Below are positions 8,168-15,487 of a stretch of 19,864 nt of DNA, piece by piece; the stretch's first letter is position 1; each line of letters starts with the position of its first letter. The notes below the pieces were generated by a model, which made no database searches, was not told the origin of the DNA, and worked only from the letters and a program-made list of their open reading frames with translations. Source of the stretch: DATJGF01 sp035495315 (lineage in GTDB: Bacteria > Verrucomicrobiota > Verrucomicrobiia > Limisphaerales > UBA8199); NCBI GenBank assembly GCA_035495315.1, contig DATJGF010000092.1, positions 1 through 19,864 of the forward strand, read 5' to 3'. Both the position numbers and the translations under genes were made by a program.

Positions 8168-8366
8168 GGGTAACCGTTATCCAGGCAGGTCGCGTTTCCG
8201 GAGTCACCAGAAGTGTTACCGAGCGTGCCGCAAGTGTTGGGCTAGGTTGGTCTTTGCAGGCTTGATTCAGTGACCGGAGCCCATTAATCTCTTTGTTACT
8301 GCAGCATTTAGAGAAGTTGCCGCTGCCGAATGGTTTAGGTGGGATTAGGATGGAAAGGAGCTGCCT

Positions 8367-8388
8367 GATTCCGACCCTTGTCTCCATC
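8367..8388 (+). repeat. Degenerate second copy of the tRNA-Cys 3' end
   Basis: gattccgacccttgtctcca plus 'tc' matches 262-283 at 20 of 22 positions and has the same orientation. The acceptor part differs (cttgtc in place of ctcgcc), so it could not pair in a tRNA. The reverse complement again gives the 'METRVGI' reading typical of antisense tRNA ends. It could be the far attachment site of an old integrated element spanning 284-8366, or simply another scattered copy. No integrase gene lies in the window. Confidence 0.5.
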
Positions 8389-8647
8389 GTTAAAGTCTAA
8401 CGAATCGGAGGAAATTCAACCGAAGTGTCAACAGAACTGCCAACACCTTGCTGACTCTGCCAGTGCCGCTACCACGGCTCTGATTCCACCCGATAGATTA
8501 GTCGGACCGGCCACCAAACGCAGGATCAGCCAGAGCAGCTGCTTCATGTCGATTACTTTGCCCGCGAGCACCATCAAGGCAAGGAAGGGCCGATTAGATT
8601 CTCACCGCGCCCGAACCACGAATTCGCCATAACAGGGGCAAGAGTCG

Positions 8648-8683
8648 GCCTTTGGGCTAAGACACGAGCCTTTGGTCTAGACA
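8648..8683. repeat. Short tandem direct repeat with palindromic end
   Basis: gcctttgggctaagaca (8648-8664) and gcctttggtctagaca (8668-8683) are two copies with a 20-base period. The second contains the palindrome gtctagac (8675-8682), and a further gtctaga occurs at 8701-8707. The spacing of about two helical turns could suit a protein-binding site, but it is about 300 bases from the next gene and no regulator is known. Confidence 0.4.
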
Positions 8684-8997
8684 GTATCCGAAATAGTCCA
8701 GTCTAGATTTCGACCATCGTGGGGTGGCGCCGGGTTGCAGTCGCAGACTCGCCGGACAGCAGACGGCCAGATCCACAGGTTCAGGTTGTAACGGGGCCTC
8801 CCTACTCAACCATTTTCATCAAGCGAACAAACTATCTGCTCTTCTGTGCGTACATTGCAGGGTTTAGGAACAAAACCTCTTTGTCGTCACTCTCATCAGT
8901 ACGCTCTCAGGTTCGACATCCATCGAATCTGTCATTCCGGAGGAACCAGAACGCCAGTTAGACATCTTAGTTTTGTTGGGCTTAGAAAGTCAGATAT

Positions 8998-10110
8998 ATG
9001 AGCAGAATGCGAGTGGCCTTTTTTGAGAATCGCGCCCAGGCGGAGCCAACCCGGCAATGCCTGGTTCAGGCCGGCATTTCTGCCGAGACCCATAATGAAT
9101 CGGGATTGGCGCAACTTTGGTTCGTGCCAAGACGCAGAACCGGCGTTCGCCTCGAAGTCTCCGCCGGCCGGGCTAAGCCCATCGGAGCCCAAACTGGGGG
9201 AGGTTTCAAAGTCCCGAATTGCAAGAAGTGTCCAGCCACACCGAGCGCAACACGGTTCCACATTTTGAGGCGCAGAATTCTGAATATATCCATCCTGCTG
9301 AGCGGCATATGGCTGCTGCCCGGGAGTCACGGAAACCTCATTCAATCGGATGCGACAGCCGCCTCCGGGAACACCAAGATGCCGGAATTTGTCGGAAACA
9401 GCGACGCGAAGGCACCCACCTACCTCAGAGACGTATTGCCGATCCTGATGGGGAAGTGCGCCCGCTGTCATAACGACCAAAGCCGGTTCCTGCAGAACTG
9501 GCTGGACTACAGGACCGCCTCTGCTAAGCGATGGGAGATCAAGAGAAGAGTGTGGGACAGTTGGAAGGGCGCTTACTTTAAGCAGCCAATGCCTACAGGA
9601 AACAGCCCGGAATCTGAGGCAATCACCGAAGAGGAGCGGACGACCATCCGAAATTGGGTTGAATCAGGCGCTATTTGTGGCGTACGACCGGCTTTCAACA
9701 GTGCCCAATCCAAGACCGAAAGGATCGAACTCGGAAAACATCTCTTTACCACAATTTGCGCGGCTTGCCACCAACCGACCGGTCAGGGGCTTCCGGGGCG
9801 CTTTCCACCTTTGGCCGGCTCGGATTTTCTCAATTCGGACAAACACCGAGCCATTAAGATCGTGGTGAACGGGCTGCAAGGCGAAGTCACCGTCAACGGT
9901 CAAAGGTTCAATAACAGCATGCCCAAGTTCCCGCTCACCGACGACGATATCGCGAATGCTCTGACTTACGTTTACAATTCATTCGGAAATTCTGGCAAGG
10001 AGGTCACACCGGAAGAAGTAAACGCTGCGCGAGCAGAAAAAGATAAGCTCAACCTGACTGGACATAACCAGACCGCAAAAGTTCCTGATGAGAAGAGCCC
10101 TTTCGAGTGA
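8998..10110 (+). CDS. Di-heme cytochrome c with an N-terminal DUF2007-like extension
   Basis: The 370-residue frame has two c-type heme sites: C154-x-x-C157-H158 in a planctomycete-type domain (RDVLPILMGKCARCHNDQ, possible Met ligand in QPMPTG) and C254-x-x-C257-H258 in a class I cytochrome domain (TICAACHQPTGQGLPGRFPPLAG), with M308 in NNSMPKFPLTDDDIANALTYVY as sixth ligand. It should carry electrons in the periplasm. Residues 1-55 (VAFFENRAQAEPTRQCLVQAGISAE...GVRLEV) look like a DUF2007-type domain, followed by a CKKC pair. The export signal is internal: RRRILNISILLSGIWLLPGS at 91-110. A TTG at 9265 (codon 90) would give a normal signal peptide and may be the true start, leaving the upstream part as a decayed gene joined in frame. 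The next gene follows closely and may be co-transcribed. Confidence 0.8.
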   Translation: MSRMRVAFFENRAQAEPTRQCLVQAGISAETHNESGLAQLWFVPRRRTGVRLEVSAGRAKPIGAQTGGGFKVPNCKKCPATPSATRFHILRRRILNISILLSGIWLLPGSHGNLIQSDATAASGNTKMPEFVGNSDAKAPTYLRDVLPILMGKCARCHNDQSRFLQNWLDYRTASAKRWEIKRRVWDSWKGAYFKQPMPTGNSPESEAITEEERTTIRNWVESGAICGVRPAFNSAQSKTERIELGKHLFTTICAACHQPTGQGLPGRFPPLAGSDFLNSDKHRAIKIVVNGLQGEVTVNGQRFNNSMPKFPLTDDDIANALTYVYNSFGNSGKEVTPEEVNAARAEKDKLNLTGHNQTAKVPDEKSPFE

Positions 10111-10154
10111 TCCCGTTTGACCACTCGCGGCCGACGACAGGCATAGATCGCATT

Positions 10155-10973
10155 ATGAAATCCATTGTTCGCACTGGCGTTTTAGGTTGCCTTGTCGCCA
10201 GTCAACGCCCGTTCCGGGTCGAGCGACTCTGGGCGGGGGTGGGCACGGCAATGCTTGTCGGGTTAAACGTAGCCCACGCTTCATTTCATTTATGGGCGGT
10301 TACGGAGCTGTATTCGAGCGCAGATGGATCGGTGCAGTTTGTCAAGCTCACGAATAATTCAAGTTTCGGCACGGAATATTTTCTGGGCGGCCATGTCATC
10401 ACTTGCACCGGCTCGCCAGGCATATCCAATACCTTCACGTTTCCCACCAATCTTCCTGCCGTATCCACAGTAAATAAGACATTTCTTATTGGGACAAGCA
10501 ACCTGGCCGCCGTGCCAGGGGGCCTGACGCCGGACTACATCTTTACCAACAAAGGGCCCTTTCTTTTCCTGAACACAGGCGTAGCGAATACAGTTGGGAT
10601 AATTGGTTCGGTCGAGCCCCCTGCCGTTTATACCAATCTACCCGCCGATGATGTGTCCTCTTTAGTGGGTTTGGGCAGCAGTCTGGTCGCGGCCACCAAT
10701 TCCCCGAGAAACTTCAGCGACCAGACAAACAGCATCGTCCCGATCAGCTTTGACTCCTCTCATTTGGCCTTCACGAACTTTGTCATGAGCTTCCGCACCG
10801 CGACCGGCCTAAACGGCAGTCCCGGCCCGACCTACACCATTGAATACAAGAATGTTCTCACCGACGCGAATTGGACCGCGTTGACCAGTGTCCCGGGTGA
10901 TGGCGGGACGCATTCCGTTTCTAACGCTACTGCCTCGGCTGCTCAGAGATTCTTCCGTCTAAAGGTACCCTGA
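10155..10973 (+). CDS. Secreted protein of unknown function with verrucomicrobial C-terminal domain
   Basis: From the ATG the product has 272 residues; a GTG at 10107, overlapping the cytochrome stop, would add 16 but gives no better leader. The N-terminus is long and basic, then a hydrophobic stretch at about 26-43 (LWAGVGTAMLVGLNVAHA) ends in an AHA-S cleavage site. The mature part starts FHLWAVTELYSSADGSVQFVKL, a pattern seen in secreted proteins next to cytochromes in environmental bacteria. It continues as a Thr/Asn-rich beta domain and ends in YTIEYKNVLTDANWTAL...AQRFFRLKV, a short beta domain that many secreted verrucomicrobial proteins carry at the C-terminus. The function is not known. 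Its position 44 nt behind the cytochrome gene suggests a shared periplasmic or surface role. Confidence 0.7.
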   Translation: MKSIVRTGVLGCLVASQRPFRVERLWAGVGTAMLVGLNVAHASFHLWAVTELYSSADGSVQFVKLTNNSSFGTEYFLGGHVITCTGSPGISNTFTFPTNLPAVSTVNKTFLIGTSNLAAVPGGLTPDYIFTNKGPFLFLNTGVANTVGIIGSVEPPAVYTNLPADDVSSLVGLGSSLVAATNSPRNFSDQTNSIVPISFDSSHLAFTNFVMSFRTATGLNGSPGPTYTIEYKNVLTDANWTALTSVPGDGGTHSVSNATASAAQRFFRLKVP

Positions 10974-11203
10974 CCTGCCCATGGGCCAGATCCGCGGCCA
11001 TGACGGGGCTGAGCAAACAAGCCCGGGCGAGATAACCCTGGGGCAGCTTACCCGATCAGGTTTCATGCGGTGCTCTCGCTGCCTGCAGCAGCGGACGAGG
11101 CACGCGGCGAGCGAGACGGGTGAAAAGTCCGGGCTTACCCTGCCCAAGAAACAGAAAAGTCATTAGTATATGGGGTATCGACCCATCTCTGGCAGGGCGT
11201 CCT

Positions 11204-11710
11204 CTAATAAGCTACGCTCACGATCGTCAATTCTTGCTCGACGCCTGCGGCTCGAAACCGTACCCGGTCACCTGCTCTTCGGGTCAGCAACGCCTTTGCT
11301 AGAGGTGACAGCCAGCTGATCGAGCCCACTTCCGGGTCCGCCTCTTCAACACCAACGATACGGTAATGCTCCTCCTCCCCGCACCCACGCCTGATCATTA
11401 CCGTGGCACCAAAACCGACCTTCTCCCTATCGACAGGAATCTCCGCCAGCACAACTGAATCCAATATCTCTTGAAGATTGCGGATGGCCGATTCGATCTT
11501 TCGCTGCTCAGCGTCCACCGCTGCCATTCCCTCCCCGGTCGTAGACCTCATCGACTCTTTCTTCTCGACCAGGTCCGTCAGCCGCTGCCTTAATCTATCC
11601 GCCCCTTCCCGTGTGATGTAGTTCTTGGTGCCGCGTGGAAGCTGTCGTCGAACGATCGGAGTCTCCCCCTTGCCGGAATCATCCGACTCACGCGTAAAGG
11701 CCTTGCTCAC
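11204..11710 (-). CDS. GreA/GreB family transcription elongation factor
   Basis: The 168-residue protein starts at a GTG (MSKAFTRESDD), as is usual in a GreB-like subgroup, followed by LPRGTKNYITREGADRLRQRL. Residues about 32-90 form the N-terminal coiled coil and 95-168 the FKBP-like C-terminal domain (VGFGATVMIRR, YRIVGVEEADPEVGSISWLSPLAKALL, DRVRF). Members bind the RNA polymerase secondary channel; GreA and GreB stimulate cleavage of backtracked RNA through acidic residues at the coiled-coil tip in a GDLSENAEY-type motif. Here the tip reads RSTTGEGMAAVDAEQ, without that motif, so cleavage activity is doubtful and a different effect on polymerase is possible. The gene stands alone, with AGGG about 9 nt before the GTG. 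Confidence 0.88.
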   Translation of the reverse strand: MSKAFTRESDDSGKGETPIVRRQLPRGTKNYITREGADRLRQRLTDLVEKKESMRSTTGEGMAAVDAEQRKIESAIRNLQEILDSVVLAEIPVDREKVGFGATVMIRRGCGEEEHYRIVGVEEADPEVGSISWLSPLAKALLTRRAGDRVRFRAAGVEQELTIVSVAY

Positions 11711-12016
11711 AAACCAACCCTAATGTCCGCCGAAACGCAATCAACCGCAAAATACTCGCTTCCTGATCGCTGACTTCTCTACCTGTTCCCGTCACGGCGG
11801 ATTCTTGGACCAAATTAGGTTTTCATCTCTGCCAGTAACTCAACCAACCGGCCCGCGTCTAATGGTTTAATGGGGTTTGGTTTTCTTGCTTTTTGTGTGA
11901 GATTCATTAGGCGCGACCATTATTTTCTTCGTCCAGTTCCGATGTGTGGCCATGAAGCCGGGATTAAGACCGTCGTGTAATCCGGATCCGCGCAAGCGGG
12001 GGCTTTGCAGCGGCAT
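11711..12016. other. Gene-free region upstream of the intron relic
   Basis: No gene is seen. The part near 11710 should hold the promoter of the Gre-like gene (minus strand). From about 11940 on, gtgtggccatgaagccggga and the following GC-rich hairpin (ccgcgcaagcgg) may still belong to the group II intron relic that starts clearly at 12017. No reverse transcriptase or maturase frame is present. Confidence 0.5.
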
Positions 12017-12090
12017 GAGCCGGATGAAGGGAAACTCTCATGTCCGGTTCTTAGGGGAGCGAGTGGCGGCAACGCTGCTCCCTTACCCAA
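12017..12090 (+). ncRNA. Group II intron relic: domain V and domain VI
   Basis: Positions 12017-12050 form a 34-nt hairpin with the hallmarks of group II intron domain V: it begins gagccgg with the AGC catalytic triad, ends tccggttc, has a gaaa tetraloop at 12031-12034 and a two-nucleotide bulge in the 3' strand. After a short linker, ggggagc (12054-12060) pairs with gctccc (12077-12082), closed inside by agtg/cgct, followed by ttac. This matches domain VI with a branch-site A near the intron 3' end (about 12086-12090). The rest of the intron, including any reverse transcriptase, is missing from the window, so it is a dead 3' relic. It lies about 100 bases from, and antisense to, the end of the GH54 gene. 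Confidence 0.8.
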
Positions 12091-12190
12091 CAAATCAATT
12101 GTGGCCGTAGATTGCGCGTTGGTGGCAGCGGGCTATGGTCTCAGTGCGCGAGCTTCGGACGCCACCAGGGGCAGGACCCCCTCGAGCGCG

Positions 12191-15100
12191 TCATCTCCTG
12201 TAATACTGGTTGGGTGCGCCCGGTGTGGGAAGATTGCTGGCGATCGGCGCGCCGGTTTCATGCGTCCGCGTCAATGCAGTGTTGAGAGTGATCCCGCTGC
12301 CGGAGACCTGTGCATCCACGGTGTGTGAAATAGCGAGCGGCGCCGCGACGGTGATTGTAGCGCCGCCGCCTCTACGGTCACCAAAGCCGCGAAAGCCTCC
12401 GGCGATGGAGGCGACAACCGCCGTCTCCCGGTTGGTACCGCTGTCAATGGTGATGCTCTGGCCGGTGCTGAAGCCAAACGTGCTGGCGACAGGGATAACA
12501 GTCGCGCCTACTTCAGTATTAGTGCGCACCGTGCTGGCGCCTGCCGTACCAACCGCGGCTATGACGGCGGTCTCACGGTTTGCACCGGTATCAATAAAAA
12601 TCATCTGGCCCGCGTTAAAATCGGCCACACTGACAACTTTGATGTTGTTCGCGTCGATGGCAGAATTCGCCGCCAGCGTGGTGGCCGCCTGCAACAAAAA
12701 ATCGCGGCAGTTACTGTCGGTGTCAGCGCCGTCCGGGAAGCGGCCCGCGCTCCTGTTGAGCCCACCGCCGGGCGGGCCGCCAAAGCCGCCGAAACCACCA
12801 CGGCCCCCGCCAGGCGAAGGCACGTCGCAGCCAGCACGCCCAGCTCCGGATTCGGCTTGATAACCTTCGGCAGCCCACGGATCAACGAGGCCGCCGTAAT
12901 TAAGGCTGTCGACGACCCGGCTGGCGGCGTCACGCAAGACCATGTTCCCAGCGTTGGCTAGGGCAGGCCCGCCAAACCACTGGTTGGGGGCGGGAGGCCC
13001 TTGGTAGCCCGCAGTCGTTACCGCGGCGTCACGCACCACCGCGTTGATCTCGTGGTCGTAGGCCACCGGTTGGTCGAGCGTGATGCCGGTGCCAAGCGGT
13101 TGGATGGGCTCGTTGCTCGAGTGGGCAAAAGCCATCGCCGGCTTGAAGCTGATCCCCGTTCCCCGAACGCTAAAGGGAATGTTGGCAGAGTGATTAAACT
13201 TGAGCGGTTCGGCCAGATCAATGCCTGTGCCCGCGTCTCCACTACGAACGTTGTTGGGGTTGAATCTCGACTGCACGCCCACTTTCGTGACCGTGACTGT
13301 TTCGATCCCGTGCCCGACGCTGTCGATGTCCAACCGGATCTTGTCACCGACGGAGACGTTGGCGACGGAGGAAACCTTGATGTTAGTGTCACCGGCTTTC
13401 GCGTCCGCGGCCAGCCAGGCTTGTGTGCCCGGCTTCCCAACTTCGGTGACCGTGACCACCTCGTATTTTTCCTGGGTGTTCGCGACCGTGGGATAAGTGG
13501 CGCCATACCCGATTCCAATCTTCTCACCGACCGCGACCTCGAACCCGCCGCCGCCGCCGAAAGGCCCTCCGCGCGCACCGGTAAAAGGCACGTTAGTTGA
13601 GCCGACAGGGATCGTGATCACTGGACCATCGGGCAGCGGTTGCCACAGCGTCGTGCTGTTGCCGGCCGCTGTGCCGAGGCTGGCGATCTTGCGGGTTTCC
13701 ACGCTCGAGCCGGGCTCGATTTCAATCGTATCGCCGACGGTCATGCCGGTGGTACTCCTGACGAAGATGGTCGTATCACCCTTGTGCGCGGAGACCGCCA
13801 GTCCGGAGTTGGCGAGGCCGAGCAGGTAAAAACTCCGAGCCGCCAGCTTCGTCCCGGATGGAATCTTCACCGACGAAAAGATGGCCTGCTGGGTGGGGTG
13901 CTCTGTCACGGTCCAGCCGGAGATATCTACGGCAGTGTCGTCGGCGTTGTAAAGCTCGATGAACGAGTCGGTCGAGTTGGATAGAGAGCCGGCACTGATG
14001 CGGAACTCGTTAATCTTAATCGGCCTGACATTCCGCACCTTTTCGGTCGTGGTCTCGGATTGGGTTCGTCCATTTACTGTCCACGAGGCGTTGCCGACCA
14101 GGTCGCCATTGAAGGCGGCCGGCCCGGACGTAACCTTGAAAGTCGCACTGACGCTCGCGCCCGCTGCGACCGGGTCAGCAAACTTTTTGGACGTCTCGGT
14201 TCCGCCGGAGAGCACAGAGGTCCACTCCCCCGGCACGGAAATACTCAACTTGACTCCTGGCGCGGGCACCTCCGAGATATTTTTAAAGGTCACGGTAGTT
14301 TCCTGCGAGGATCCCGGTGAGAACGTTTGAAGCCCCGGCGGCGTACTAGTTGCCGATGCGGGGGCCAGGTTCAGCCGCGGCACGTCGTACTTGGCAGCCA
14401 CAATGTTGGCCTGCACTTTCTGGTCGGTAGCGTCCGACGGAAAAGTGCCTCCGGCAGTCATCGCGCCTTCGTAGAAGGTGCCCTGCGAGCCATTGCTGTT
14501 GTCGCCGCCGTTGCCCAAAAGGATAGCTCCCTGCTTGCGCATGGGGTCATACGTGGGGTTGACGCGCACCCCGCTGAACATGACCATCAGGTTGCCACTT
14601 TGTGCGTCTCCCCCCATCGAGGTCCAGTGGTGTGGTTCGCCCTTGGCGATTGCGGTCACGAATCGCCAGGTGATGTTTGGCAGGTCGGGGCAATTCTTGG
14701 ATCCATCCGGGTTAACGCAGCCTACCAGGTTGTTCTCCTGGTCGGTCATGATCCACGGGCCGGGTGGAGGACCGTGATACCAGGCACCGGCATTGCCAAA
14801 ATAAGTGGTTTCCATGGTGCCGTTGCCGTCGTCGCGGCTGTCGGTCTCGGCATTGCCATAGTCGAAGCAACAGCCGGAATTGTAGTGATGGCCGTTGATC
14901 ACCCAATACTGCCCTTCCGCTTGATCGTCGACTGCGGTGCCCTTTGCGTCATTCCAGCGGAGACCCATGCCCGGCGCGATGAAGACACCGTAGGCCCTAT
15001 GACCCATTATCGTAATTGGCGCCATATCGGCGAGGGGAAGGTTGTTAAAACCGCCCATGGCCGGGCCGCTGAATCCGCCGCGGGGCGCCTGCACGAGGTG

Positions 15101-15478
15101 GTTGCCGTTTCCGGACTGGTCGTAGATCTTGGTGATCCAGCAGTAGGTGTTAGCGCTAAAGGCGTCCTGGGCTGCGGCGTCGGCGTATCCGCCCTCATCT
15201 GACTCGGAGGGTTGGACGATGCCGATATCCAAGGTCTTGCCGTCCGACTGACGCATGACCTGGTAGAGCGGTCCATTGTAGGAGGCGTAAAGCGCGCGCG
15301 TGGTGCTGTGGGCAGCCACGCAGGCGGCGCCCGCGGCTCCATAGATGTCACAGGGGCCTTGCGGCCTGGACGGTGGAACGTTGGCCGCGGCCACGGCCTG
15401 GTTAGCAACCATCAGCGTCGCAACAGGCAGCGCCAGGGCCAGCGCGGGCGTCATCACCAAACGCATTCTCATTTTCAT
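12191..15478 (-). CDS. GH54 alpha-L-arabinofuranosidase with NEW3 and split lamin-tail domains
   Basis: From the ATG the protein has 1095 residues; a TTG at 15541 would overlap the upstream gene and spoil the signal peptide (MKMRMRLVMTPALALALPV...AVA). The catalytic domain (about 40-365: GPCDIYGAAGAACVAAHSTTRALY, YDQSGNGNHL, HYNSGCCFDYGNAE) is the arabinofuranosidase B type of GH54. The expected nucleophile E248 (DQENN) and acid/base D326 (GGDNSN) are both present. A NEW3-like beta domain spans about 370-480. A lamin-tail domain then starts (KINEF...IELYN, about 487-564), is interrupted by repeat modules (565-840), resumes (NMVLRDAASRVVDSLNYGG, about 845-930), is interrupted again (932-1080) and closes with TPGAPN. 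It should release terminal arabinose from arabinan or arabinoxylan outside the cell. It is the last gene of the cluster, 7 nt after the esterase stop. Confidence 0.9.
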   Translation of the reverse strand: MKMRMRLVMTPALALALPVATLMVANQAVAAANVPPSRPQGPCDIYGAAGAACVAAHSTTRALYASYNGPLYQVMRQSDGKTLDIGIVQPSESDEGGYADAAAQDAFSANTYCWITKIYDQSGNGNHLVQAPRGGFSGPAMGGFNNLPLADMAPITIMGHRAYGVFIAPGMGLRWNDAKGTAVDDQAEGQYWVINGHHYNSGCCFDYGNAETDSRDDGNGTMETTYFGNAGAWYHGPPPGPWIMTDQENNLVGCVNPDGSKNCPDLPNITWRFVTAIAKGEPHHWTSMGGDAQSGNLMVMFSGVRVNPTYDPMRKQGAILLGNGGDNSNGSQGTFYEGAMTAGGTFPSDATDQKVQANIVAAKYDVPRLNLAPASATSTPPGLQTFSPGSSQETTVTFKNISEVPAPGVKLSISVPGEWTSVLSGGTETSKKFADPVAAGASVSATFKVTSGPAAFNGDLVGNASWTVNGRTQSETTTEKVRNVRPIKINEFRISAGSLSNSTDSFIELYNADDTAVDISGWTVTEHPTQQAIFSSVKIPSGTKLAARSFYLLGLANSGLAVSAHKGDTTIFVRSTTGMTVGDTIEIEPGSSVETRKIASLGTAAGNSTTLWQPLPDGPVITIPVGSTNVPFTGARGGPFGGGGGFEVAVGEKIGIGYGATYPTVANTQEKYEVVTVTEVGKPGTQAWLAADAKAGDTNIKVSSVANVSVGDKIRLDIDSVGHGIETVTVTKVGVQSRFNPNNVRSGDAGTGIDLAEPLKFNHSANIPFSVRGTGISFKPAMAFAHSSNEPIQPLGTGITLDQPVAYDHEINAVVRDAAVTTAGYQGPPAPNQWFGGPALANAGNMVLRDAASRVVDSLNYGGLVDPWAAEGYQAESGAGRAGCDVPSPGGGRGGFGGFGGPPGGGLNRSAGRFPDGADTDSNCRDFLLQAATTLAANSAIDANNIKVVSVADFNAGQMIFIDTGANRETAVIAAVGTAGASTVRTNTEVGATVIPVASTFGFSTGQSITIDSGTNRETAVVASIAGGFRGFGDRRGGGATITVAAPLAISHTVDAQVSGSGITLNTALTRTHETGAPIASNLPTPGAPNQYYRR

Positions 15479-15483
15479 AGTTA

Positions 15484-15487
15484 TCCT
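15484..15487 (-). promoter_or_regulatory. Shine-Dalgarno that fixes the GH54 start
   Basis: AGGA lies 5 nt before the ATG at 15478 and overlaps the TAG stop of the esterase gene. It supports the ATG over the upstream TTG and suggests that ribosomes ending the esterase can re-start on the GH54 gene. Confidence 0.7.

Larger units (their letters stand above)
8168..8997. other. 830-base gene-poor region
   Basis: No gene is supported on either strand. Open frames at 8378-8632 and 8719-8961 have no Shine-Dalgarno and no recognisable sequence. The region contains a degenerate tRNA-Cys 3' end (8367-8388), a short direct repeat (8648-8683) and two 'gtctaga' half-palindromes (8675-8682, 8701-8708). 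The last 100 bases presumably carry the promoter of the cytochrome gene. Confidence 0.55.

Noticed and set aside
8428..8547. 39-residue minus-strand frame with a hydrophobic start (MKQLLWLILRLVAGPTN)
   Set aside because: It looks a little like a small membrane peptide, but has no Shine-Dalgarno and no neighbour on that strand; chance cannot be excluded.
9220..9240. Additional heme site at the CKKC pair of the cytochrome protein
   Set aside because: The second cysteine is followed by proline, not histidine, so it is not a CxxCH site.
13001..15202. Several long plus-strand frames opposite the GH54 gene
   Set aside because: They are shadows of a GC-rich gene with strong third-position bias; the minus-strand frame has catalytic motifs and domains.
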